Source of the DNA: WTGJ01 sp965237765
Lineage (GTDB): Bacteria > Chloroflexota > Anaerolineae > Aggregatilineales > Phototrophicaceae
DNA length: 64,000 bases
Direction: 5' to 3'
Assembly: GCA_965237765.1 (NCBI GenBank)
Contig: OZ250157.1
Span: 310,001 to 374,000 of the forward strand
The notes under the pieces were generated by a model. That model saw only the letters and a list, made by a program, of their open reading frames with translations, searched no databases and was not told where the DNA came from. The stretch's first letter is position 1. Every line of letters starts with the position of its first letter. Positions 15,769-24,667 of the stretch are shown piece after piece. The translations under genes and the position numbers were made by a program.

Positions 15769-17588
15769 TGGGTCGGCCCCCGCGCAAAGCGCGGCCCATC
15801 CACGTATCGGTCGCCTGGCCCTATGCCAACGGCGATTTGCACGTCGGCCACATCGCCGGCTCCTACCTGCCTGCCGATATCTTCGCGCGCTACCACCGCC
15901 TGGCCGGCAACGACGTGCTGATGGTCTCCGGCTCCGATGGTCACGGCACGCCCATCTCTGTCGAAGCCGATGCTCGCGGCATTTCGGCGCGTTCGCTTTT
16001 CGAGCACTACCACTCTCGCTTTCTGAAAACGCAGCGTCAAATCGGCATCAGCTACGACCTCTTCACCCATACCGACACCGAAAACCACCACCGCATCGCC
16101 CAAGATTTCTTCCTTCGTCTACTCGAAAACGGTTGCCTGTATAAAGAAAAGCAGCGCCTCCTCTATAGCGAGAGCGAGCAGCGCTTCTTGCCGGATCGTT
16201 ACGTAGAAGGTGAATGCTATTTTTGTGGCTACGCAGGCGCGCGCGGCGATCAGTGCGACGAATGCGGCAACCTGCTGGACGCGACGCGCCTCGGCAACCC
16301 GCGCAGCAAGAATTCGCCTGAAGACCAACTCGTCATCCGCGAAACGGAGCATTACTTCCTCGATCTCAGCCGCGTCTCGGGACGCCTACTCGAATACCTG
16401 CGCGAGCATGAAGGCCATTGGCGCGCCAACGTCGTCCAATTCACGCGCAATATGATCGAGCAGGGCGTCGAACAGGGCTTGCGTGGTCGCGCCTTCACGC
16501 GCGATCTAGATTGGGGCATTCGTGTGCCCCTACCGGGCTGGGAAGAAAAGCGCATCTATGTCTGGTTCGAGGCGCTGATGGGCTATTTCACAGCAAGCGT
16601 CGAATGGGCGCGCAACTGCGGCGAGCCGGAGGCGTGGAAGCGCTGGTGGTATAACCCCGAAGCGCGCATCTACAACTTCCTCGGCAAAGACAACATCCCC
16701 TTCCACACCATCATCTGGCAGGCGGAATTGATGGGCGTCAGTGGCATCTACCACGATGGCGAAACGCCGCTGCAATTGCCCTTCGACGTCCCGGCCAACG
16801 AATTCATGAACATCGAGGGCCAGCAATTCTCAAAATCGCGCAATTGGGCTATCTGGCTACCCGATATCCTGGAGCGCTACCAGCCCGATGCGCTGCGCTA
16901 TTACGTCACGATGGCCATGCCGGAGAGCAGCGATACTGATTTCGCCTGGGATGGCTTTCTCCAGCGCGTGAATAATGAGCTGGTCGCCACCTGGGGCAAT
17001 CTGGCGAACCGTATGCTCAGCTTCGCCTACCGCCATTTCGACGGCGCCGTGCCGCATTATGACGCGCTCAATGCCGATGACCGCGATATGCTCGCGAGCG
17101 CCGAGGCTGGCTTCGAAGAAGTGGGCGAGTTGATCGAGCGCGTCCATCTGCGTGATGCATTGGTAGCGGCAATGCGCATCGCGCGCTCCGCCAACGCCTA
17201 CCTGGAGCGCCGCCGCCCCTGGCATACCATCCGCGAAGATCGTCCCGATGCCGCCCGCTGCGTCTACACCATCCTGCGCGTCATCGACAATTTGAAGATC
17301 TTGCTCGCGCCTTTCCTGCCTTTCAGCGCGCAGCGGCTGCATGAGCTGCTCGGCTACGAGGGGCAGCTCTTCGGCGTGCAGAATATCGAGACCATCCACG
17401 AAAACGAGCGCGAGCACGAAGTGTTGACCTACGATGCTTCAGCGGCAATCGGACGCTGGGAAAAGAGCCAGCTGCCGCCGGGGCAAGCGCTCCAGCCGCC
17501 GCAACCACTCTTCGTCAAGTTGGATGTCGATATCGTCTCGCAAGAGCGCGAGCAGCTGGGCGCGCCGCGAGTCGAACGACCGCTATAA
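15768..17588 (+). CDS. metG: Methionyl-tRNA synthetase
   Basis: A class I synthetase of 606 residues. The HIGH-type motif is HVGHIAGSYLPADIFARY, a zinc knuckle follows (CYFCGYAGARGDQCDECGNLL), and the KMSKS-type loop reads QFSKSRN. The anticodon-binding helical domain is present. There is no C-terminal tRNA-binding (EMAP-II-like) domain. It charges tRNA-Met with methionine. QFSKS instead of KMSKS is a common-looking variant rather than damage, because the SKS core is intact. Confidence 0.94.
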   Translation: MGRPPRKARPIHVSVAWPYANGDLHVGHIAGSYLPADIFARYHRLAGNDVLMVSGSDGHGTPISVEADARGISARSLFEHYHSRFLKTQRQIGISYDLFTHTDTENHHRIAQDFFLRLLENGCLYKEKQRLLYSESEQRFLPDRYVEGECYFCGYAGARGDQCDECGNLLDATRLGNPRSKNSPEDQLVIRETEHYFLDLSRVSGRLLEYLREHEGHWRANVVQFTRNMIEQGVEQGLRGRAFTRDLDWGIRVPLPGWEEKRIYVWFEALMGYFTASVEWARNCGEPEAWKRWWYNPEARIYNFLGKDNIPFHTIIWQAELMGVSGIYHDGETPLQLPFDVPANEFMNIEGQQFSKSRNWAIWLPDILERYQPDALRYYVTMAMPESSDTDFAWDGFLQRVNNELVATWGNLANRMLSFAYRHFDGAVPHYDALNADDRDMLASAEAGFEEVGELIERVHLRDALVAAMRIARSANAYLERRRPWHTIREDRPDAARCVYTILRVIDNLKILLAPFLPFSAQRLHELLGYEGQLFGVQNIETIHENEREHEVLTYDASAAIGRWEKSQLPPGQALQPPQPLFVKLDVDIVSQEREQLGAPRVERPL

Positions 17589-17589
17589 G

Positions 17590-18450
17590 ATGTCCATTTC
17601 AAAAGAATCGCTGGGCATCGATGCGCTCCTGCCCGACGAGGTCGCCCGACGTATAGAGCAAGTCGGCACCCAGAAAGCGTCCCTCCCCACCCTGCATACG
17701 CTGGCTCTCGGCGTTTTGGCCGGCGCTTTCATCGCCCTCGGCGCGATCTTCAGCACGACGGTGGTGAGCGCGAGTGATGAATTACCTTACGGCCTGGCGC
17801 GTTTGCTGGGCGGGTTGGTCTTCAGCCTGGGTTTCATCCTCGTCGTACTGGCAGGCGCGGAGCTGTTTACGGGCAACAACCTGATCGTGATGGCCTGGGC
17901 CAGTCGCCGTATCAGCATGCGCGTCCTGCTGCGCCACTGGGTGCTGGTGTATATCGGCAACGCCATTGGCGCTGTTAGCACGGCTTTTCTGCTCTTCGCC
18001 TCCGGCCAATATCGCTTCGGCGGTGGCACGGTCGGCGAAACGGCGCTCAGTATCGCGGCTGCCAAGGTGCAGCTGAATTTCCCGCAAGCGCTCATCCTCG
18101 GCGTGCTCGGCAACGGGCTGGTCTGCCTGGCGATCTGGCTCACGTTCGGGGCGCGCTCAACGACAGACAAGATCCTCGCCATCATCTTCCCCATCACGGC
18201 TTTCGTCACGGTGGGTTTCGAGAATTGCGTCGCCAACCTATATTTCCTCCCGATTGCCCAGTTGATACACGCATGGGATTCCCCTTTCGTCACCAGTTTG
18301 GGCGCCAGTTTCGAAGCCATCACGTTCCGCGACCTGCTGGGGAACATCATCCCCGTAACAATCGGCAACATTCTAGGTGGCGTGGTGCTTGTCGCGACGT
18401 TCTATTGGCTCATCTACCTGTGGCAACCAACCGAAAGCGAAGGAGCATGA
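17590..18450 (+). CDS. Formate/nitrite transporter family channel (FNT), central His replaced by Asn
   Basis: The 286-residue product has six hydrophobic segments and FNT motifs: GVLAGAFIALGAIFS near the first helix, AGAELFTGNNLIV (the omega-loop helix break), and LGNGLVCLAIWL. In FocA and NirC the pore centre is a His within GFEHSIAN; here it reads GFENCVAN, with Asn 212 (codon 18223-18225). The channel would still pass a small monovalent anion such as formate, nitrite or hydrosulfide, but with altered proton coupling. ATG 17590 lies one base after the metG stop. Confidence 0.87.
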   Translation: MSISKESLGIDALLPDEVARRIEQVGTQKASLPTLHTLALGVLAGAFIALGAIFSTTVVSASDELPYGLARLLGGLVFSLGFILVVLAGAELFTGNNLIVMAWASRRISMRVLLRHWVLVYIGNAIGAVSTAFLLFASGQYRFGGGTVGETALSIAAAKVQLNFPQALILGVLGNGLVCLAIWLTFGARSTTDKILAIIFPITAFVTVGFENCVANLYFLPIAQLIHAWDSPFVTSLGASFEAITFRDLLGNIIPVTIGNILGGVVLVATFYWLIYLWQPTESEGA

Positions 18451-19640
18451 GCGCGAGCGAACGAACCGCATTCCTACAAGCGCAACTGGATGAGCTGCGC
18501 GAAGCCGGCCTTTTCAACACCATTCGCACCGTCGAATCGCCAATGGACGCGCACATCACGGTCGACGGGCGCTCGGTGTTGAATTTCTGCGCCAACAATT
18601 ACCTCGGCCTGGCCAACCACCCCGCCCTGCGCGCCGCCGCCCGGGCCGCTATCGACGAATATGGTGTCGGTCCCGGCGCGGTCCGCAGTATTGCCGGCAC
18701 ACAGCAATTGCACCGCGATCTAGAAACTCGCCTGGCGGCTTTCAAAGGCGCCGAAGCCGTCCTAACGCTACAGAGTGGCTTCGCGGCCAACCTGGCGACG
18801 ATTCCCGCTCTCGTCGGCCGCGGCGACGTCATCTTCTCCGATCGCCTCAACCACGCCAGCATCATCGATGGCTGCCGCCTGAGCCGCGCGCAGATCGTCG
18901 CATACGACCACGCGGATGCTAAAGATCTGGCGCGCCGCATCACCGAAACGCCTTGCGAAGGCCGCCGCCTCATCATCAGCGACGGCGTCTTCAGCATGGA
19001 TGGCGATATCGCGCCCCTACCGGCGCTCGTCGAGGTAGCGGAACGCCACGACTGCCTGATCATGGTCGATGACGCTCATGGAGAAGGCGTGCTCGGGAAC
19101 GGCGGCCGCGGCATCGTCGACCATTATGGTATGCATGGACGTGTGGACATCGAAATCGGCACGATGAGCAAGGCGTTCGGCGTGATGGGCGGCTTTGTGG
19201 CTGGCTCGCGCGCGCTCATCGATTGGCTGAGGCAGCGCGGCCGGCCCTTCATCTTCTCCAGCGCGCTGACCGCGGCGGATACGGCCGCCTGCCTGGCGGC
19301 GGTAGATCTATTGACGGATTCGGACGCGCTCGTGCAACGCCTCTGGCAAAACGCCGAAAGTTTGCGTGGGGGCTTGCGCGAGCTGGGCTTTGATACCGGC
19401 GCCAGCACAACGCCCATTGTGCCCCTAATGTTGGGAGAAGCGGCGTTGGCCCAGGAATTCGCGCGGCTGCTATTCGACTGTGGCGTATTCACTATGGCGA
19501 TCGCATATCCCACCGTGCCGCATGGTCAGGCACGCATCCGCCTCATGAATAGTGCCGCTCATAGCGCCGCCGATATCGAAGAAGCGCTGGCGGCCATCGC
19601 GAGCGTTGGCGCTGCGCTCTGTGTCATCCCGCTGGCATAA
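18447..19640 (+). CDS. kbl: 2-amino-3-ketobutyrate CoA ligase / glycine C-acetyltransferase-like
   Basis: A 397-residue alpha-oxoamine synthase with FCANNYLGLANHP, GPGAVRSIAGTQQLHRDLE, MVDDAHGEGVLG and TMSKAFGVMGG holding the PLP lysine (K242). Length and N-terminus fit Kbl, which joins glycine and acetyl-CoA (or the reverse) in threonine breakdown. 8-amino-7-oxononanoate synthase (BioF) is the main alternative; no tdh or bio gene lies nearby. It overlaps the FNT gene by four bases. Confidence 0.82.
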   Translation: MSASERTAFLQAQLDELREAGLFNTIRTVESPMDAHITVDGRSVLNFCANNYLGLANHPALRAAARAAIDEYGVGPGAVRSIAGTQQLHRDLETRLAAFKGAEAVLTLQSGFAANLATIPALVGRGDVIFSDRLNHASIIDGCRLSRAQIVAYDHADAKDLARRITETPCEGRRLIISDGVFSMDGDIAPLPALVEVAERHDCLIMVDDAHGEGVLGNGGRGIVDHYGMHGRVDIEIGTMSKAFGVMGGFVAGSRALIDWLRQRGRPFIFSSALTAADTAACLAAVDLLTDSDALVQRLWQNAESLRGGLRELGFDTGASTTPIVPLMLGEAALAQEFARLLFDCGVFTMAIAYPTVPHGQARIRLMNSAAHSAADIEEALAAIASVGAALCVIPLA

Positions 19641-20155
19641 TGGCCCAGCCACCCAGCCTGGCCGAAGCGCTGGAATTTGGCGCCACTGAGCTGGCGGCCA
19701 ACCGCGCTGGCCAGCTTTCGCCAAAACAACGCGAACGCTTGCTGTGCTGGGGGCTGGCCGCCTGGCGGCGGGCGTTGCTCATTTTCTTCATCGCAGTGTT
19801 AGCGGCGAGCGCAGCGATCTTCTGGGGCATCCGACAAGATTTCACCCCGCTCATCTGGTTGGGCATCGCAATCTCGCTGCTAAACGCCTGCTTCACTGGC
19901 CTCGCGGGTCGCTATCAACTGCGATTGCGCGTGGATATTTACGGCGACGATTCGGTCATCGCGCTCGAGGGAGAAGTTTCGCGCGTCATCCAGCCCGTCG
20001 GCCGCGTTCGGTTGCGCAGCCTGCGTGTAGCGGGGCGCAACCTGCCGCTGAGCGCGCGCGCCTTCGCCGCCATCCATCACGAGCAACCCTATCGCCTCTA
20101 CCTCACCCGCTCTACTGGCTACCTGCTCGCCGCCGAGCCGATCGCTCCCAACTAG
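19640..20155 (+). CDS. Membrane protein of unknown function
   Basis: This 171-residue protein has two adjacent hydrophobic segments (about 41-60 and 69-90) after a polar N-terminus and before a soluble C-terminal part. The tail RYQLRLRVDIYGDDSVIALEG and the following strands look like a small beta barrel or PH-like fold facing the cytoplasm. No family is recognised. It starts within the kbl stop (TAATG), and its stop overlaps the stop of the convergent biotinyl gene. Confidence 0.7.
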   Translation: MAQPPSLAEALEFGATELAANRAGQLSPKQRERLLCWGLAAWRRALLIFFIAVLAASAAIFWGIRQDFTPLIWLGIAISLLNACFTGLAGRYQLRLRVDIYGDDSVIALEGEVSRVIQPVGRVRLRSLRVAGRNLPLSARAFAAIHHEQPYRLYLTRSTGYLLAAEPIAPN

Positions 20156-20652
20156 GCCTTCGCCGCCTCGAAGCGCAGCAACTCACCACCGCGCGGCACG
20201 ACCTCCCCTTCCACGACGAGCCATTCCCCCACGCGGCCAGCGACCGGCGCGGTCAGGCGTAGCTCCATCTTCATCGCTTCCATAAGCAAGAGCAGCTCGC
20301 CCTCGGCGACTTCTTCCCCCGCCGCCACCAGAATCTTCACGATCTGGCAAGGCATTTCGGCGCGCATGGAGCCATGCCCGCCGTCGCTCTTCGCGCTCTC
20401 CACCCGCCGCCGCTCTAGCCGACGCAGCCGATAGCACCGACCGGCCAGCCAGATCTGCCGCTCATCACCTTCTGCGTGCGCGTAAACCCGCATGGTCTTT
20501 CCGCCTCGCCGGATCAGCCAGCGGCCATCAGCGAGCCGGCGCGCGGAAAACTCCAGCGTCTCTTCACCCTGGCGCAAGCGATAGCGGTCATCACCGAGCG
20601 CATCGATGTCCAAATCGAATCGCCGGCCACCCCATACGTATTGCCGCTGCAT
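20152..20652 (-). CDS. Biotin carboxyl carrier-type protein (orphan)
   Basis: The 166-residue product's C-terminal about 75 residues form a biotinyl/lipoyl domain with EAMKMELRLTAP, the biotinylated-lysine motif. The N-terminal half (VWGGRRFDLDID..., RWLIRRGGKTMRV) resembles the region before the BCCP domain in acyl-CoA carboxylase alpha chains. It would carry CO2 between a biotin carboxylase and a carboxyltransferase, yet neither is in this window. ATG 20652 is chosen; the frame stays open upstream, but that stretch looks non-coding and overlaps the next gene's promoter. Confidence 0.82.
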   Translation of the reverse strand: MQRQYVWGGRRFDLDIDALGDDRYRLRQGEETLEFSARRLADGRWLIRRGGKTMRVYAHAEGDERQIWLAGRCYRLRRLERRRVESAKSDGGHGSMRAEMPCQIVKILVAAGEEVAEGELLLLMEAMKMELRLTAPVAGRVGEWLVVEGEVVPRGGELLRFEAAKA

Positions 20653-20688
20653 GCCGTCATCCCAAACGCTACAACAATGTAAGTTACC

Positions 20689-20722
20689 TGCGCGACATTT
20701 TTCGCGCAAACTCCCATATACT
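20689..20722 (+). promoter_or_regulatory. Promoter and possible operator of the PPC-repeat protein gene
   Basis: TATACT (20717-20722) is a good -10. The -35 region is occupied by TGCGCGA-catttt-TCGCGCA (20689-20708), a perfect 7-bp inverted repeat with a 6-base gap. No clear -35 hexamer is seen, so transcription may need an activator, or the repeat may be a repressor site. Confidence 0.4.
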
Positions 20723-20777
20723 CTATTTACTCTATTCAATCCAGGCGATCGCGCGTTACCAGAAGAAGGAGATTGCC

Positions 20778-22769
20778 ATGCGAAGCAGGCGAAACACATT
20801 CCTAGCCTTGGTCCTTATCGCTTTGGCCGTGGTTGGTTGGGGGCTGGCACAAGATACAGAAGCGGCCGTCATTGTGCTGCCGGGCTCAGGCGGCATCGGC
20901 ACCGGCTATACCATCACGCTGATCGGCTTTGCGGCCGGCGAAGACGTCTCCCTGACCATCACCGCCGCCGCCAACGACGAAATCTATTTCCAGACCACGC
21001 TCACGGTGGACGAAGACGGTAGCGCATCCACAGTCATCCATAGCCAACGCGACGATGCGCCAGGCGAATATCTCATCCAAGCCCGCGTGGATGACGGCGC
21101 CAGCGCCAGCGCCAGTTTCCAAATCCTCAGCGAAGACGAAGCCGCGCAGCGCGCCGCCCCTGGCCCGCTCTACGGCGAATCGATCGCGATAGATGATGGC
21201 GAATGGATCGGAGAAACGACAGCCGATGCGGGCGTCATCGCCTACGACTTCACCGCCAACGCGGAGGATGTGCTGGATGCACAGCTCAGCTCAGAAGTGT
21301 TCGATGCCTACCTCGTCTTGCTCGACGCGGATGGCGCCGAGCTCGCGATGGATGACGATAGCGGCATGGACCTCAACGCTCATATCGCCGCCTATACGTT
21401 GCCCGAAAGCGGTCAATACACTTTGCTCGCCACGAGTTGGCGCTTTTATCACTTGGGAGAGGCATCCTCCGTCGGCGAATTCCAGTTGGATTTCCAGCTG
21501 CAACGCAATTCAGATATTTCGCCACCCGCCGAGGAAAGCGCGCCTGCCACCAACGAGGCCGATGCCGAAGAGCCAACCAGCGCCGCCGAATCTGGCAATG
21601 AAGATCAGTGGGAAACGCAAATTTCCGACGCGCTGACTGAGGCCACGCCACTCATGCGCTATTCCTTCTCCGGCCGCGCCGGGCAACGCATCTCGGTGCG
21701 CTTGCGCTCCGATGATTTCGACCCCTACCTCTTAATTGAAGATTCGGCGGGCGATACCGTCGCCAGCGATGACGACGGTGACGGCGGGCTCAACGCGTTG
21801 CTGGAAGATTTCACCCTCCCGCAAGATGGCACCTATTCCATCGTCGTTTCCAGCTGGGAACACCTGCATGTCGACGACGCGCTCGCAAGCGGCAACTTCA
21901 CCCTGGCGGTCTGGGGCGATGCGATCGAGTGGCACGCCGACGACGAAGAGAGTGAGCAATCCGCGCCTACTCCCGAGCCGGAGCCGGAGGATCAGGAAGC
22001 GGCTGCCGAAACGGAAACTGACGCTGAGGAAACAGACGCTCCGGCCGCAGTGGAGGAGTCCGCAACGCCCGCCCCAGAAGAAAACACCGAAGCCGATGAG
22101 CCCGCAGACTCCATCGAAATACCCATCTCCTATGGCGACCGCATCGCTTTGCCCATCACCGAAGATGGCCAGGGATTGCGATACGCCCTCGCCGGCCAGG
22201 CGGGAGATCGCATCGATATCGCTGTCGCCAGTTACAGCAAGCTGGATACACGCATCGCTGTGTTTTCCCCGGACGGCGCTCTGCTCGCCGAGGATGACGA
22301 CAGCGGCCGCGGTTACAACCCCGAGCTGCTCGGCCTCCACCTCCCGCAAGATGGCACATACATCATCGTGCTGGCGCCAGTGGCGCGCGGGGATGGGCAA
22401 CCCATTTCCATCGCCATCGACCTGCGCGAGGCCATTGCCCTCGGCGATGGCGCTATCAGTATCAAGCTCAACAGCAAACAGTCCGTGGAAATGGTGAGCC
22501 TCGCCGCGGAAAGCGCGGGCGAAATTCGCCTCAGCGCCCTGATCGATGGCGAAGCGTCAACCATGATCACCATCGAGGCGACGCAGGGAGACATTTCCTT
22601 AGCTTCGCTGCAACTATCAAAGCTGCGAGAAATCGAATGGGTATTGACCGTACCCGAAGCGGGCGAAATCAGACTACGTTTCGGCAGCATGGGCGCGGGT
22701 GAGCTCTCCATCACCCTGGAGCGCATCGCCGACGATACCGACGCCGAAACAGCGGACACAGACGAATAG
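20778..22769 (+). CDS. Secreted protein with three PPC-like domains
   Basis: The 663-residue protein has a signal peptide (about 1-24) and an Ig-like N-terminal domain (VLPGSGGIGTGYTITLIGFAAGE). Three bacterial pre-peptidase C-terminal (PPC)-like repeats follow, marked by YLVLLDADGAELAMDDDSG, YLLIEDSAGDTVASDDDGDGG and RIAVFSPDGALLAEDDDSGR. Very acidic Glu/Ala/Pro linkers separate the last two repeats. The Asp clusters suggest calcium binding. No protease or other catalytic domain is visible, so an adhesive or structural surface role is the best guess. AAGGAG precedes the start. Confidence 0.75.
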   Translation: MRSRRNTFLALVLIALAVVGWGLAQDTEAAVIVLPGSGGIGTGYTITLIGFAAGEDVSLTITAAANDEIYFQTTLTVDEDGSASTVIHSQRDDAPGEYLIQARVDDGASASASFQILSEDEAAQRAAPGPLYGESIAIDDGEWIGETTADAGVIAYDFTANAEDVLDAQLSSEVFDAYLVLLDADGAELAMDDDSGMDLNAHIAAYTLPESGQYTLLATSWRFYHLGEASSVGEFQLDFQLQRNSDISPPAEESAPATNEADAEEPTSAAESGNEDQWETQISDALTEATPLMRYSFSGRAGQRISVRLRSDDFDPYLLIEDSAGDTVASDDDGDGGLNALLEDFTLPQDGTYSIVVSSWEHLHVDDALASGNFTLAVWGDAIEWHADDEESEQSAPTPEPEPEDQEAAAETETDAEETDAPAAVEESATPAPEENTEADEPADSIEIPISYGDRIALPITEDGQGLRYALAGQAGDRIDIAVASYSKLDTRIAVFSPDGALLAEDDDSGRGYNPELLGLHLPQDGTYIIVLAPVARGDGQPISIAIDLREAIALGDGAISIKLNSKQSVEMVSLAAESAGEIRLSALIDGEASTMITIEATQGDISLASLQLSKLREIEWVLTVPEAGEIRLRFGSMGAGELSITLERIADDTDAETADTDE

Positions 22770-22783
22770 AACTACAACGCATC

Positions 22784-22816
22784 AAAAAGGGGAGGGCCTA
22801 CGCGGTAGGCCCTCCC
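22784..22816 (-). terminator. Terminator between the PPC protein and the selenoprotein gene
   Basis: GGGAGGGCCTAC (22790-22801) and GTAGGCCCTCCC (22805-22816) form a perfect 12-bp stem with loop GCG. Read on the minus strand it is followed by a five-T run (22788-22784), so it terminates the selenoprotein transcript. On the plus strand the T run is lacking. Confidence 0.85.
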
Positions 22817-22843
22817 AACAACTCGTGGTGATTCAGTACCAGC

Positions 22844-23125
22844 CTAAACGCCAGCGGTCACACGGGCCGCTTCCAGTTTCTGCTCGATCAGCGCGCGCAC
22901 TTCGCCTTCTTCCGCGTGCCGGCCCAGCTCCTGCTTGGAGAAGACCAGCTCATCATTGATGAACACTTCGAACGCGCCACCGGTGCCGGTGTCCAATTGC
23001 CAGCTACCGATATAAGACTCCAGCTCGCGATCTCCTAGGATGTCTGCCGTCAAACTGACGACACGGGGTGTATAGTTTCAAGGGGTACAATAGATGATGC
23101 GGATGTTGAGGATTGAGTGTTGCAT
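22844..23125 (-). CDS. Rdx/SelW-like selenoprotein with in-frame UGA (Sec16)
   Basis: Read through the TGA at 23080-23078, the gene encodes 93 residues: an N-terminal MQHSILNIRIIYCTPU, then NYTPRVVSL and the rest of an Rdx (SelT/SelW/SelH-type) thioredoxin-like domain, including GGAFEVFINDELVFSK and GRHAEEGEV. The UGA sits at the second redox position of the CxxC motif, giving CxxU. ATG 23125 lies five bases after GGGAGGT, the frame is intact on both sides, and a SECIS-like hairpin follows the UGA. Conventional calling gives only a 69-residue fragment starting at TTG 23053. A redox role is expected; the partner is unknown. selA/B/C/D are not in the window. Confidence 0.85.
23045..23063 (-). 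promoter_or_regulatory. SECIS-like hairpin after the UGA codon
   Basis: Seven base pairs (23063-23057 with 23051-23045, one G-U pair) close a five-base loop AGUUU that includes G-U. The loop begins 21 bases after the UGA, within the spacing usual for bacterial SECIS elements recognised by SelB. Confidence 0.6.
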
Positions 23126-23193
23126 CCGAAACCTCCCTTCCGTTAGCCGGACGATAAGGCGGAGCTCGCTACCCGATTCCGCCAGTGTCGCGT

Positions 23194-23223
23194 AGTCTAG
23201 CATAGTATGGCGAGCGAATTCAA
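23194..23223 (-). promoter_or_regulatory. Promoter of the selenoprotein gene
   Basis: On the minus strand TTGAAT (23223-23218), 18 bases, TAGACT (23199-23194). The start would be near 23187, giving a leader of about 60 bases. The promoter overlaps the first codons of the divergent membrane protein gene. Confidence 0.5.
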
Positions 23224-24667
23224 ACGCCAAATGAAATTAGATGGCACACGCTGTTGGCCGTACGCCCTGCCCATCGTATTGCTGATCTATGTGTTGCTCG
23301 TTATCGGCTATACGCTGCGCACGCCAGCCTGGCAAGCGCCGGACGAGCCAACCCATTGGAATTACATCGCCCACATCGCCGAACAGGGCTGCTGCCCGCG
23401 CCTGGTAAGCGGCGATTGGGATAGCGAATTGCTGGCGGAGCTGACGAGCCAGCGCTTCGAGAACGCAACAGCCGACCAACTCAACCGCCTTCGTTACGAG
23501 AATCACCACCCCCCGCTCTATTACGCCCTGGCCGCCCCGATTTTCCGCAGGGCTAACGGCGACATCCTTGCCCTGCGCTTGTGGTCTGCGCTGCTGGGCC
23601 TCGGCATCGTCGTCAATGCCTACCGCTGCGGCCGGCTATTGGCCCCGCGGCGGCCGGCCCTGGCCGCGCTGACCGCGCTCTTCGTCGCCTGCCTACCGCA
23701 ACACTTGCACTTGCTCGCATCCGTGAATAATGACGCGCTAGCCTGGCTCCTCATCAGCCAGACCACCTATGTCTGCCTCGGGTATTTGCACCGGCAATCG
23801 CTGCGGCGCGAGGGGCAATCCGTCGCTGCGCTCATGATGTTCGGCGGCGCCTTTCTATTCCTGACAGGTGGCGAAACGCGCTGGCTGGGCGCGTTGATGG
23901 TGGTTGTGGGCGCGGCGCAACTCTGGCTGCATCATCATGATGACGCGCGCGCGGATTGTTGGCTGCTCGGCTGCCTGATCGGACTCATCTTCATCACCAA
24001 GACCACCGCTTACCTGATGCTGCCGCTGGCGTTGGCGACGGTCTGGCTGCGGTTGGACAGGCGTGAGGCTCTGCGGTTGGCCGGTTGGCTGCTGCTCCCG
24101 GCGGCGCTGCTTGGGGCTAGCTGGTGGTTGCGCAACATCGCTGTCTATGGTTTCCCAGATGCGCTCGGGCTATTGCAACACAACCGCGTCGTCGTCGGGC
24201 AGCCGCGTTCTAGCGAGTGGATCCTGGAACGCGGACTGCTCGCCTACCTGGGTGACATGCTCCGCATCACTTACACCAGTTTCTGGGGCCAATTTGGCTG
24301 GATGGCACTGCCGCTCAACGGTTGGCGCTTGCTCTTCACGCTAGCGATGAGTGGCGTTGCCGCGTGTGGTGGATTGGTGGTGGCGTTCCGTTCATCACTA
24401 CGATCGCCGTCGGGCCGCTTGCTCTTCTTGCAATGCGCCTTTACCGGCGGGATGTTTATCGCGTACAACCTAGCCTTCGTGCAATGGCAGGGACGTTATT
24501 TCTACCCGGCGCTGATCACGATGGCCCTGGCCTGGGCATGGGGGGCGCTATATCTGCTGCATCGCTTTGGCCGCTGGGCAATCTGGCTCGCGCTCGCGCA
24601 AGCCGCCAGCCTGCCTCTCTTCGCACTGGAAATCATGCTGCGCGTGTTGCCCGGCCTGTATCCCTAA
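23207..24667 (+). CDS. GT-C-type membrane glycosyltransferase (DUF2142-like)
   Basis: A 486-residue protein with about 10 or more hydrophobic segments. The first outside loop has APDEPTHWNYIAHIAEQG and YENHHPPLYYALAAP, the acidic and His-Pro-Pro motifs of DUF2142 and GT39-like polyprenyl-phosphate sugar transferases. It would move a sugar from a lipid carrier to an acceptor outside the membrane. The start may be ATG 23207 or 23231; both keep the first helix. The stop overlaps that of the convergent gene. Confidence 0.75.
   Translation: MASEFKRQMKLDGTRCWPYALPIVLLIYVLLVIGYTLRTPAWQAPDEPTHWNYIAHIAEQGCCPRLVSGDWDSELLAELTSQRFENATADQLNRLRYENHHPPLYYALAAPIFRRANGDILALRLWSALLGLGIVVNAYRCGRLLAPRRPALAALTALFVACLPQHLHLLASVNNDALAWLLISQTTYVCLGYLHRQSLRREGQSVAALMMFGGAFLFLTGGETRWLGALMVVVGAAQLWLHHHDDARADCWLLGCLIGLIFITKTTAYLMLPLALATVWLRLDRREALRLAGWLLLPAALLGASWWLRNIAVYGFPDALGLLQHNRVVVGQPRSSEWILERGLLAYLGDMLRITYTSFWGQFGWMALPLNGWRLLFTLAMSGVAACGGLVVAFRSSLRSPSGRLLFLQCAFTGGMFIAYNLAFVQWQGRYFYPALITMALAWAWGALYLLHRFGRWAIWLALAQAASLPLFALEIMLRVLPGLYP

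Noticed and set aside
22790..22816. Terminator of the PPC-repeat protein gene
   Set aside because: The stem is perfect, but on the plus strand no T run follows; it is assigned to the minus-strand selenoprotein gene.
23053..23055. TTG 23053 as the start of a 69-residue protein
   Set aside because: It removes the redox motif; an ATG with a strong ribosome site lies upstream in frame except for the UGA.
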